DNA of 33,044 nt, taken from the NCBI GenBank assembly GCA_964346075.1, contig CAYFTH010000024.1, positions 1 through 33,044 of the forward strand. The letters run 5' to 3'. The translations under genes and the position numbers were made by a program. Numbering within the stretch: the stretch's first letter is position 1; each line of letters begins with the position of its first letter. The notes under the pieces were generated by a model. That model did no database searches. It had not been told where the DNA came from and worked only from the letters and a program-made list of their open reading frames with translations. Below are positions 8,425 through 16,029 of this stretch, one piece after another. The DNA comes from Brumimicrobium sp964346075 (GTDB lineage: Bacteria; Bacteroidota; Bacteroidia; Flavobacteriales_D; Crocinitomicaceae).

Positions 8425-8912
8425 TATTCAACACTTCTTCTGTGAACATCATTATGTTCTTCTTCAATATCGTCTTTCACTTTTTTGATGGATTTCGTGA
8501 GTAAAAACAGATCTTGAGTACTGTGCTGGTTGATCCATTTAAACCCTTCATTTTCACCATCAATAGCTATCGCCATATTGTAAAATAGTTTAAAATCATT
8601 TTTGTTGAGCCAATGTAATGCTTGTTGGTTACCTTCGGCTGCATTAATCATGGCCATCACATGCGGATAACCATTTTCCATCAACCAGTCTCTTGCTTTG
8701 TCTTTGAGTTTGATGGCATGAGCAGCCATTACCAGTTCTTTATAACCATTGTCGAGCAAATACTTAAGCAGATCGGCATTACCTTCAATTGCTTTAGCCC
8801 ATGCAATAATGATTTTGGGATGATAATTAAACGGCTGGATCGCTAATCGCGTCGGTTTTTTCTTTTCAGAATCTCCTTTATATTTCTTTTTGCGTTTAAA
8901 GAATTTGACCAT
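8424..8912 (-). CDS. Unknown protein made of four 25-residue tandem repeats
   Basis: A 162-residue cytosolic protein, not recognised. After a Lys-rich N-terminus (residues 1-22) come four ungapped 25-residue repeats at about 40-64, 65-89, 90-114 and 115-139. They share an Ala-Ile start, a Gly/Asp-Asn turn, an aromatic-Leu or Trp-Leu/Ile step and an Asn-Gly-Tyr-like position (NGY, NGY, NDF, HST). Half-repeats precede and follow, suggesting a small alpha-helical solenoid for protein or nucleic acid binding. An alternative start at 8939 overlaps the -7 promoter box at 8937-8944, so the ATG at 8912 is preferred. It is the first gene of a unit with tsaC and the RNA helicase, overlapping tsaC by one base, which hints at a translation or RNA-related role; that is inference only. 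Confidence 0.8.
   Translation of the reverse strand: MVKFFKRKKKYKGDSEKKKPTRLAIQPFNYHPKIIIAWAKAIEGNADLLKYLLDNGYKELVMAAHAIKLKDKARDWLMENGYPHVMAMINAAEGNQQALHWLNKNDFKLFYNMAIAIDGENEGFKWINQHSTQDLFLLTKSIKKVKDDIEEEHNDVHRRSVE
8496..8795 (-). repeat. Four in-phase 75-base coding repeats (25 residues each)
   Basis: Within the unknown repeat protein, codons 40-139 divide into four units of exactly 25 residues with no insertions. The units start KAIEGN, HAIKLK, NAAEGN and IAIDGE. Conservation is seen at the protein level; DNA identity between units is weak, so the duplication is old. Confidence 0.65.
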
Positions 8913-8936
8913 TGGCTTAACTTTCAACTTAACGCA

Positions 8937-8969
8937 CAAATTTAGCCATTTAAATGTTTAAACCACAAA
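8937..8969 (-). promoter_or_regulatory. Promoter of the repeat protein-tsaC-helicase unit
   Basis: On the minus strand TTTG (8969-8966), 21 bases, then TAAATTTG (8944-8937): both boxes match the Bacteroidota consensus TTTG / TAnnTTTG exactly. The start codon at 8912 follows 24 bases after the box. This is the best promoter match in the window. Confidence 0.65.
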
Positions 8970-9361
8970 TAGAATTGTGTTATTATTATTATGCTAATAT
9001 GGTGCCTGTGATGGCTGGTCATTCGATGAGAAATGATTCAATCATACCTCATTGCCTTTTCAATGGCGGAATTATTGTGTCTTGATCTAAAAATAAATGT
9101 CTGATAACCAATTTCCTTGCAGACAGGATATGAGTATAATTTTTTTGCTCAGTGGTCGGGTTGAAAATACTGAAACTGAATACAATCGATTCCGTCCGCA
9201 ACATTCAAAATACAATACCATAGCATTTGGTGAATTTTCTTTACTTTTGAACGACTTTAGAAGTGAGGAAATGACTGTAACGATGGATGCAGTATATCAG
9301 TTGAGAAGCCAGCTTTTTAAGATAATTTGCGATAGGATAAAATAAAAATGACCGGCGAGTA
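8970..9361. other. Intergenic stretch before priA with one doubtful short frame
   Basis: About 390 bases between the divergent repeat protein gene and priA. It contains an 82-codon open frame (9097-9345, plus strand) whose product resembles nothing I recognise and which shows no promoter or ribosome-binding signal; it may be chance or a gene remnant. Near its end, TTG at 9301-9303 followed after 19 bases by TAATTTG (9323-9329, one base short of the consensus spacing) could serve as the priA promoter. No hairpin terminator or RNA gene was seen. Confidence 0.4.
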
Positions 9362-11839
9362 GTGGAGGAAAGAAAAACATATTTTGTTGATGTATTATTG
9401 CCCGTGCCAATTCACAATACCTTTACTTATCGTGTACCTTTTGAACTCAATGGGTTCTTAAAAACGGGGGTACGGGTTGTCGTCCCTTTTGGTAAGGGAA
9501 AGCTACAAACGGGACTTATTGTTCGGGTTCACGAAGAGGTTCCTTCGGGCTATCAATCAAAATATGTAGAATCTATCCTGGATGAACGCCCTATCATTAC
9601 AGGGAAACAATACAAACTTTGGAATTGGGTGGCTGAGTATTACATGGCTCCATTGGGGGATGTCATGAATGCAGCTTTGCCGAGTAATTTTAAGTTGGGA
9701 AGTGAAACAAAGGTGATTTTGCACCCAGAGCATGAGGTGAATCAAGAACAATTGACAGATCGCGAATTTCAGGTTTTTGAAGCCTTAGAAATTCAAGAAG
9801 AACTCCATCTCAAGGATATTTCCGATATTCTCGGTATCAAAAATGTACAGCCAGTCATCAAATCGATGATTGACAAACGGGTTCTTATTACAAAAGAAGA
9901 GTTGCGTCATAAATATACGCCTAAAACACAATTATTCGTGGAATTGGCGGAGGCTTATCGCAATGAGAATGCGCTAGAGCAACTGCTCGATGAATTTTCC
10001 GCCGATCAACGCAAAAAAAAACAAATGGATGCCTTACTTACCCTGCTTCATCTCCAGGGCGGAAAGCGTAAACAGGCCGTATCACGAAAAGCGATGGAAG
10101 AAAAAGGCGCTTCTATATCATCCATGAATACCCTCGAAAAACACGGGATATTACAACTCGTGCGAAAGCAAATTTCACGGTTAGGCGCTAAGGAGGAGGA
10201 CGTGACTCCTCTGAAAGATTTATCCGCGGATCAGTCAGCAGCATTAACTTCCATCAAAACTGATTTCGAATCACAAAATGTAGTGTTATTGCACGGTGTT
10301 ACAGGTTCCGGTAAAACAGAGGTTTATGTGGAGTTGATCAAGGAACAGATTGAACAAGGTAAACAAGTACTCTATTTATTGCCCGAAATTGCTTTGACGA
10401 CACAACTTATAGAGCGGCTATCAAAATATTTTGGTGACAAGGTAGGCGTATATCATTCGCGGTTTAACCAGAATGAAAGGGTTGAAATTTGGAACGAATT
10501 GCTCAATGGTAATGGAAAACGGTTTCAGATTATTTTAGGTGCTCGAAGTGCTGTTTTTTTACCGTTTAGAAATTTAGGTTTAATCATCGTTGACGAAGAA
10601 CATGAAAGCTCCTTTAAGCAATATGATCCGAGTCCGCGCTATAATGGTCGTGACACGGCGATAGTGCTCAGGTCATTTCACGATGCAAAAGTGTTAATGG
10701 GGTCGGCAACTCCAGCGCTTGAGTCGTTTTACAATGCAAAACAAGGAAAATATGGTCTTGTAACACTTGATAAACGTTTTGGAGATATACAAATGCCAGA
10801 AATCTTTACGGCTGATATTCGTAAAGAAAAGAAGGAGAAGACCATGCAATCAGATTTTTCGAAATTTCTGATTGACCACATGAAAGCAGCCCTTGAGCGC
10901 GAAGAACAGATTATTCTATTTCAAAATAGAAGGGGTTATAATCCTATTTGGGCTTGTGAAATTTGCGGATGGAATCCGAATTGTAAAAATTGTGATGTCT
11001 CGCTCACGTATCATAAGAAAAGTAATATTCTCAAGTGTCACTACTGTAGTTATTTTACACCTCCTGTGGGTTCTTGCCCCGAATGTGGTAGTAATCGACT
11101 CAAAATGGTTGGTTTTGGAACCGAAAAGATCGAAGATGAATTGAGTATCATTTTGCCGGGTGTGCGCGTTCAACGGCTCGATCTCGACACGACACGACAA
11201 AAAAATAGTTATGAGAAAATCCTGAGTGATTTTCAGGATCGTAAAATTGATATTCTCGTAGGAACGCAGATGGTTACTAAAGGATTGGATTTTGATAATG
11301 TTTCTTTGGTGGGAATACTGGATGCAGATATGATGCTCAGACGCCCAGATTTTAGGTCGTTTGAACGAAGCTATCAACTAATGTCTCAAGTGGCAGGACG
11401 CGCCGGAAGAAAATCAAAACGAGGTACTGTAGTGATTCAGACTTACGATCCGGACCACTGGGTTATTCGATATGTCATAGAACACGATTACCAATCCATG
11501 TATAAGCATGAGCTCATTGAGCGGGAAAACTATTTTTATCCGCCATTCTATAAAATGCTTCATATAACCTTAAAACACCGTCAGTCGGAGCGGGTTGAAA
11601 TGAGTGCAGAAGAACTTGCACAGCAATTGAAACAAGTATTTGGAAGCCGTGTTTTGGGACCAGAATCACCTCTTGTTCAGCGGATTCAAAATCAGTTTTT
11701 AAAAGTGATTCGGTTAAAAGTGGAACGTGGTGCGTCCCAAAAAAATGTGAAGCAACATTTGCGAAAAATAATTGATAAGTTTTATGCAAACAGCATGAAT
11801 AAGCCCGTTCGAATCATCATAGATGTGGATCCGATGTGA
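9362..11839 (+). CDS. priA: Primosomal protein N' / replication restart helicase PriA
   Basis: An 825-residue PriA, the 3'-to-5' superfamily 2 helicase that recognises stalled forks and reloads the replicative helicase. The N-terminal DNA-binding domain begins with VDVLLPVPIHNTFTYRVP. Walker A GVTGSGKTEVY lies near residue 311 and the motif II DEEH at 411-414. A zinc-binding insert with CEICGWNPNCKNC, CHYC and CPECG starts at about residue 532. GTQMVTKGLDFDNVSLVG and QVAGRAGR mark motifs V and VI. The start is a GTG at 9362; no ATG in frame fits the family N-terminus. Length is somewhat above the usual 730-800 residues because of a longer linker between residues 190 and 290. It converges on the arsenosugar cluster with a 26-base gap. 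Confidence 0.95.
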   Translation: MEERKTYFVDVLLPVPIHNTFTYRVPFELNGFLKTGVRVVVPFGKGKLQTGLIVRVHEEVPSGYQSKYVESILDERPIITGKQYKLWNWVAEYYMAPLGDVMNAALPSNFKLGSETKVILHPEHEVNQEQLTDREFQVFEALEIQEELHLKDISDILGIKNVQPVIKSMIDKRVLITKEELRHKYTPKTQLFVELAEAYRNENALEQLLDEFSADQRKKKQMDALLTLLHLQGGKRKQAVSRKAMEEKGASISSMNTLEKHGILQLVRKQISRLGAKEEDVTPLKDLSADQSAALTSIKTDFESQNVVLLHGVTGSGKTEVYVELIKEQIEQGKQVLYLLPEIALTTQLIERLSKYFGDKVGVYHSRFNQNERVEIWNELLNGNGKRFQIILGARSAVFLPFRNLGLIIVDEEHESSFKQYDPSPRYNGRDTAIVLRSFHDAKVLMGSATPALESFYNAKQGKYGLVTLDKRFGDIQMPEIFTADIRKEKKEKTMQSDFSKFLIDHMKAALEREEQIILFQNRRGYNPIWACEICGWNPNCKNCDVSLTYHKKSNILKCHYCSYFTPPVGSCPECGSNRLKMVGFGTEKIEDELSIILPGVRVQRLDLDTTRQKNSYEKILSDFQDRKIDILVGTQMVTKGLDFDNVSLVGILDADMMLRRPDFRSFERSYQLMSQVAGRAGRKSKRGTVVIQTYDPDHWVIRYVIEHDYQSMYKHELIERENYFYPPFYKMLHITLKHRQSERVEMSAEELAQQLKQVFGSRVLGPESPLVQRIQNQFLKVIRLKVERGASQKNVKQHLRKIIDKFYANSMNKPVRIIIDVDPM

Positions 11840-11865
11840 TATAGAAACCAGGATGCCGCTTAAGA

Positions 11866-12486
11866 TTATTGTTCTTTTTTCAATCCAAAATCAATCAGCG
11901 CTTCATCGCGGTATAGATCATTCTCGTAATCAATGTCTGACTTTTGCGCTAACAAGGAAAAGCTCAAGGATTGCTCCTTTAACGTTGCAATGGTTTCGTT
12001 AATCAGGTGAGGGGTACTCCAGCTTTTATCGCGAAAAAGCCCTGGAATCAACTTGCGCATGCCCAATAGATAGTATCCGCCATCAATTGCAGGACCTATC
12101 ACCACGTCATTCGTTGCTAAAGCAGTGAAAGCATCATGTATATCCTCTTCATTGATTTCAGCACAATCAGATCCGATGATGACTACTTTTTGATAACCTG
12201 CCTCAAAACTAGCTTTAAAAGCAGCAACCATTTTCTGACCGAGATCACCATTGATTTGTTTTTTTTTATCAAAATACGCCTCGCTCCAGCGATCATCATT
12301 TTGAATGCTATTTGAATAATAAACGCACTTATCTGCTACAACCTTTTCAGAGAACCGAACCGTGTGATCTAACAATTGCCGATAGATATTCAAAGCTGTT
12401 TCATCACCGACGGTGGCGGCTAAACGCGTTTTACATTTCCCCAGCTCCGGATTCTTTGTAAAAATAAGTAATTGTCGTTCATTCAT
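11866..12486 (-). CDS. TIGR04282-type glycosyltransferase, arsenosugar biosynthesis
   Basis: A 206-residue GT-A-fold protein of the TIGR04282 / DUF2064 family, annotated elsewhere as arsenosugar biosynthesis glycosyltransferase. The N-terminus LLIFTKNPELGKCKTRLA (residues 6-23) is the nucleotide-sugar or nucleotide-binding signature with the KTRL motif, and VIIGSDCAEINEEDI near residue 104 holds the metal-binding aspartate. VIGPAIDGGYYLLGM near 138 is also diagnostic. It overlaps the upstream rhodanese gene by eight bases and is the third gene after arsS. Its substrate is not proven; the family link to arsenosugars rests on gene context with ArsS, which is also present here. Alternative: a general cofactor or polysaccharide nucleotidyltransferase. 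Confidence 0.85.
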   Translation of the reverse strand: MNERQLLIFTKNPELGKCKTRLAATVGDETALNIYRQLLDHTVRFSEKVVADKCVYYSNSIQNDDRWSEAYFDKKKQINGDLGQKMVAAFKASFEAGYQKVVIIGSDCAEINEEDIHDAFTALATNDVVIGPAIDGGYYLLGMRKLIPGLFRDKSWSTPHLINETIATLKEQSLSFSLLAQKSDIDYENDLYRDEALIDFGLKKEQ

Positions 12487-12991
12487 AAACTACGGGTGCT
12501 TTTTTTATCCAACGTCCCCAGAAACGATTATAACCGTGGATCTTTTCGGTTTGTCGCCCCGTGGAATCTTCCAAAGGTCGAAACTGTTCGGCCCATAAAA
12601 ATGCTCCGCCATAAAGATTTTTCACATCTTCGAAGCCGTTTTCTTTCATTTTCTTCCCTATATTCTGACTGCGTACACCAATGGAACAATAAACGACTAC
12701 AGGTTGATCGCGGTCTAACGTATCAATTAAGTCCCATTGCAGTTTATCGTAACCTACATGAATGGATTGAGGTAAATGACTCGTTTCATATTCCACCTTT
12801 TCACGTGTATCAAGAATCGTGACAGTAGCGCCTTGATGAATCCATTTTTCGACAGTATCGGGAGGTATTGTTGGAAAATCATATTTGCGCTCCACCATGT
12901 TTTTATAGCGCGGTTCAATTTCCTGAGCAGTAATGAACGGTGCTGCACAAGTGAAGGCTATCAATATGCAAAGTGTTCGAAATATCATCAT
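12479..12991 (-). CDS. Exported single-domain rhodanese-like protein in the arsenosugar operon
   Basis: A 170-residue protein with a Sec signal peptide (hydrophobic residues 3-21, likely cleavage after ITA-Q near residue 22) followed by one rhodanese domain. ILDTREKVEYETSHLPQSI (residues 59-77) is the conserved substrate-side motif, and the active-site loop VVYCSIGVRS places the catalytic Cys at 102, followed by the usual G-x-R-S. A rhodanese of this kind transfers or binds sulfane sulfur in the periplasm, or it may act as an oxyanion or arsenate-reductase-like enzyme, since the fold is shared with Cdc25/Acr2. It starts three bases after the arsS stop and overlaps the glycosyltransferase gene by eight bases, so all three are surely cotranscribed. 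Two ATG codons in tandem open the gene; either may be used. Confidence 0.88.
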   Translation of the reverse strand: MMIFRTLCILIAFTCAAPFITAQEIEPRYKNMVERKYDFPTIPPDTVEKWIHQGATVTILDTREKVEYETSHLPQSIHVGYDKLQWDLIDTLDRDQPVVVYCSIGVRSQNIGKKMKENGFEDVKNLYGGAFLWAEQFRPLEDSTGRQTEKIHGYNRFWGRWIKKAPVVYE

Positions 12992-12994
12992 AAT

Positions 12995-14068
12995 TTATGT
13001 TGTTGTCCCCTGACAGCTTGATCCTGCTCCCGCAGTGCATCCATAACAATGCTGTCCTGTAACAATGGTGCGATCGTAAAGTGTTTTTTCATCAAAATTA
13101 CTCACATGTTGACGATCGTTATCCACTTTTAACTGTAACATTTGGTTGAAGTCACAGTCGTACAAATAACCTTCCCAGTCTACAGAAATGGTGTTTTTAC
13201 ACATCACATTCTCCGCAGCTGCGGGGTTAAAGGCATTGATGAGTGTTTCCATGTAATCCTCGTATTTATCCGCTGCGAGTAAGAAATCGAGGTACCTCGA
13301 AATTGGCAAATTGGTAATGGTATATAATCGATCGAAATCGATGTCCCAATCTTCTTTTAATCTTATTTTGTAATCTTGTTCAAGTGCTTCTTGTGCCGGA
13401 GGAAGATTCGCTCCACCAGGATTATAGACCAAATGTAAGTCAAGATCGCTGCCTGATTTACCATACCCGAGTTGATTCAAATTTTGCAGCGCCTCAATGG
13501 AACGATTAAAAACCCCCGATCCACGCTGTTTATCAACATTTTCTTTAGAGTAACAGGGCATCGATGCAATGACTTCAATACCATGCTCTTTAAAGAATGC
13601 AGGAAATGTTCGGAAATTTTTATTGGAAACGAGGATAGTCAGGTTAGAACGGACAATGGTGTGCACACCTCTCTCCGAAAGTTCTTCAACTAACCACTTA
13701 AAGTGCGGGTTCATTTCGGGAGCTCCACCCGTTAGATCAACCGTTTTAACAGCTGTTTGATCAATAATTTTAAGGACGTCTTTTAACGTTTCTTTGGTCA
13801 TAATTTCCTTCCGGTCCGGACCTGCGTCAACATGACAGTGTTCGCACGTCAGATCACACATGTAACCCAAATTGAGCTGCAATATTTCCAGGGTTCTTGG
13901 ACGGAATGGGAGCTGATCATGTTCTTCGAGTTGAGCGTTGAAGCCTTTACCGACACGCCGCTCGTGCTCAAGCAAATTGATCTGATTGTCCGCTTCGGCG
14001 AGATAACTTTTTCTCCGTTGTAATGATTGGAGTTTTTTCTTCTTTTTATTTTCTGCAACTTTAGTCAT
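12995..14068 (-). CDS. arsS: Arsenosugar biosynthesis radical SAM protein ArsS
   Basis: A 357-residue radical SAM enzyme. The Fe-S cluster motif CDLTCEHC lies at residues 71-78 (Cys71, 75, 78) and is followed by HVDAGPDR. VDLTGGAPEMNPHF near 115-128 is the SAM-binding GGxP-type motif. The C-terminal DUF3641 domain has NTISVDWEGYLYDCDFNQML and ends in HCYGCTAGAGSSCQG (Cys341, 344, 352), the hallmark of the ArsS family. ArsS is proposed to attach the 5'-deoxyadenosyl group to dimethylated arsenic, leading to arsenosugars. Some family members use selenocysteine in this C-terminal motif; no in-frame TGA occurs here, all positions are Cys. A Lys-rich N-terminal extension of about 50 residues precedes the conserved domain, so a later start is possible. 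First gene of the operon; no arsM is present nearby. Confidence 0.92.
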   Translation of the reverse strand: MTKVAENKKKKKLQSLQRRKSYLAEADNQINLLEHERRVGKGFNAQLEEHDQLPFRPRTLEILQLNLGYMCDLTCEHCHVDAGPDRKEIMTKETLKDVLKIIDQTAVKTVDLTGGAPEMNPHFKWLVEELSERGVHTIVRSNLTILVSNKNFRTFPAFFKEHGIEVIASMPCYSKENVDKQRGSGVFNRSIEALQNLNQLGYGKSGSDLDLHLVYNPGGANLPPAQEALEQDYKIRLKEDWDIDFDRLYTITNLPISRYLDFLLAADKYEDYMETLINAFNPAAAENVMCKNTISVDWEGYLYDCDFNQMLQLKVDNDRQHVSNFDEKTLYDRTIVTGQHCYGCTAGAGSSCQGTTT

Positions 14069-14392
14069 AAACCTAATTTCTTTGTATTATTGATAGTCGG
14101 TTTTTATTCAGATTCCTTACATAGTTACGTAAAAATAATTTTTTTGGATTTCTAAAAGCCCGAATTCATAAAAATCATTATCTTTTCGGAGGAAAAATGA
14201 TAAGTGACAGTTTAACATGACAAGCAGGTGAAGTTATTTGTTACATGTTAAAATACTGCAAACGAGTCTTTTTTGATTATTTGATAAAAAGGGGAGATGA
14301 AGTAAAGCAGTAAAATCGTCATGATTATCTTGAATAGAATGATAGTTGTAATAACTTAGTTAGAACACATAAAAAATAAATAAACAACATAT
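14069..14392. other. Divergent intergenic region between arsS and proC
   Basis: 324 AT-rich bases between two divergent operons. A promoter-like element for proC is seen at its right end. For arsS no full TAnnTTTG box was found; the closest is TATTTTTA (minus strand, about 14130-14137) without a clear upstream TTG. No ArsR-type inverted repeat, riboswitch or small gene was recognised. Confidence 0.5.
14330..14359 (+). promoter_or_regulatory. Putative promoter of the proCBA operon
   Basis: TTG at 14330-14332, 19 bases, then TAACTTAG at 14352-14359, which differs from TAnnTTTG at one position. It leaves a leader of roughly 30 bases before the proC ATG at 14393. Confidence 0.4.
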
Positions 14393-15205
14393 ATGAAAGT
14401 TTTAGTAATTGGTGGAGGAAACATGGGATTGACCTATTCGGAAGGTATGGCTACTTCTGAGCTGCTGAATAGGAGAAAGTTAATGATTCATGACCTGAGT
14501 GCCGAAACCATCGCTCGGTTAAAGGAAAATCCGGAATTTGATGTCCACGAATCTTTAGAGAACTGTTTGCCTCAGGCGGATATCATTTTTGTAGCGGTAA
14601 AACCCTATCACTGTGAGGCGTTATTTGAAAAAATGAAACCTATGGTGAATGATCAGCAAGTCTTTGTATCGCTGATGGCAGGTGTAACGATTGATTTTAT
14701 CAAAGATACGTTACAGGCACCCAAGGTGATCAGAACAATGCCAAACTTACCTGCTAAAGTTGGTATGGGAGTAACTTCATTTACGGAGTCAAAAGCAGTC
14801 TCACGTGTTGAACTCCTCATGGTTCGCAATTTATTAGATACCACGGGTGCATCTATACATGTTGAAACAGAGGCCTTTATTGATAAGTCCACAGGGATCT
14901 CTGGAAGTGGGCCGGCTTACGTTTTTTACTTTATGAATTCAATGTTAGAAGCAGCTAAGAAGATGGGCTTCTCTGATAATGATTCGAAAGTACTTGTTAG
15001 CGCTACTTTTGAAGGTGCTGTAAAGTTATTTAATGAATCAGATCTTACACCGCAAACATGGATGGATCGCGTGGCTTCAAAAGGAGGTACAACGCAGGCG
15101 GCATTAGACTCTATGGACGATAATAATATCAAAGACTTGATTAAAGATGCAGCTTATGCAGCTTTCGATCGTGCCGTTGAACTAGGAGAAGAATCAAATC
15201 AATAA
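14393..15205 (+). CDS. proC: Pyrroline-5-carboxylate reductase ProC
   Basis: A 270-residue ProC, which performs the last step of proline synthesis: reduction of 1-pyrroline-5-carboxylate with NAD(P)H. The Rossmann motif VLVIGGGNMGLTYSEGM lies at the N-terminus, with FVAVKPYHCE near residue 66. The family signature runs through FIDKSTGISGSGPAYVFYF (about 162-180), and the substrate-binding segment RVASKGGTTQAALDSM is near residue 224. Length is normal. It is the first gene of proC-proB-proA, with ten bases between it and the proB start. The first ATG after the promoter is used. Confidence 0.95.
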   Translation: MKVLVIGGGNMGLTYSEGMATSELLNRRKLMIHDLSAETIARLKENPEFDVHESLENCLPQADIIFVAVKPYHCEALFEKMKPMVNDQQVFVSLMAGVTIDFIKDTLQAPKVIRTMPNLPAKVGMGVTSFTESKAVSRVELLMVRNLLDTTGASIHVETEAFIDKSTGISGSGPAYVFYFMNSMLEAAKKMGFSDNDSKVLVSATFEGAVKLFNESDLTPQTWMDRVASKGGTTQAALDSMDDNNIKDLIKDAAYAAFDRAVELGEESNQ

Positions 15206-15215
15206 AAAATTAGTT

Positions 15216-15998
15216 TTGGAAGATTTTAAGAAAAGAATTGTAGTAAAAGTTGGTACAAATGTAATGACCAACAGAAATAATAGAATCGTTGGTCCGATTT
15301 TGAAAAATTTGGTCCGTCAAATAGCTTATCTCTATGAACGGGATATTATTACCATTCTCGTATCTTCGGGATCTGCTATTGCAGGAAAGGAAGTGCTAGG
15401 TGATTGCCTTGCTCAGGACGCGAGTACGCGTCGTCAAATATTTTCATCTGTAGGTCAACCGCGCCTCATGCGCCATTATTATTCGATGTTTCATGACTTT
15501 GGTATGCGCTGTGCTCAGGTTTTAGCCACTAAACGGGATTTTGCTCCAGGAAAATATCGGGAGAATATGATCAATTGTTATGAGGGACTACTCGCCGAGG
15601 GAATTATTCCTATCGCCAACGAAGATGATGCTGTTTCGCTCACGATGTCAATGTTCTCAGATAATGATGAGCTGGCAAGCCTTGTTGCTGAACTGGTGAA
15701 TGCGGAAACCTTAATCATGTTAACTGATATTGACGGACTCTACACCGGACATCCCGACGATGATGGTTCTGAGCTTTTACACCGCGTAAGAGTCAATCAA
15801 AACGTTGAAAAGTATGTTCAGGAATCCGACAAAGGAGAAGGTGAAGGCCGAGGAGGTATGGAATCTAAGCTGAAAATCGCTAAATCGACGGCAGGTAAAG
15901 AAATTCCTACATACATTGCCAACGGAAAGGAAGAAGATATCATTATCGATATACTCAAAGGCGAAAAAGTAGGCACCAAGTTTATTTCTGAAGATTAA
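15216..15998 (+). CDS. proB: Glutamate 5-kinase ProB, without PUA domain
   Basis: A 260-residue amino acid kinase that phosphorylates L-glutamate, the first and usually feedback-controlled step of proline synthesis. RIVVKVGTNVMT (about residues 7-18) is the ATP-binding loop, ILVSSGSAIAGKEVLG (about 48-63) and PIANEDDAVS (about 131-140) are substrate-site motifs, and LIMLTDIDGLYT with GRGGMESKLKIAK complete the kinase fold. The roughly 100-residue C-terminal PUA domain of E. coli-type ProB is missing, as in several other bacteria. The start is TTG at 15216; no ATG is available upstream in frame and the next would remove part of the fold. Ends 31 bases before proA. Confidence 0.93.
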   Translation: MEDFKKRIVVKVGTNVMTNRNNRIVGPILKNLVRQIAYLYERDIITILVSSGSAIAGKEVLGDCLAQDASTRRQIFSSVGQPRLMRHYYSMFHDFGMRCAQVLATKRDFAPGKYRENMINCYEGLLAEGIIPIANEDDAVSLTMSMFSDNDELASLVAELVNAETLIMLTDIDGLYTGHPDDDGSELLHRVRVNQNVEKYVQESDKGEGEGRGGMESKLKIAKSTAGKEIPTYIANGKEEDIIIDILKGEKVGTKFISED

Positions 15999-16029
15999 TT
16001 CAAACAAAAATCTAAAAATTAAACAAACT

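Noticed and set aside
9097..9345. 82-codon open frame before priA
   Set aside because: No recognisable family, no promoter or ribosome-binding signal, and a possible priA promoter lies inside its end. Kept only as a note on the intergenic stretch.
10916..11377. 153-codon open frame on the minus strand inside priA
   Set aside because: It lies wholly within the zinc-domain coding part of priA in the opposite direction and encodes low-complexity Ile/Thr-rich sequence without family features.
12472..12822. 116-codon open frame on the plus strand over the rhodanese gene
   Set aside because: Antisense to a well-supported rhodanese domain; no motif and no start signal.
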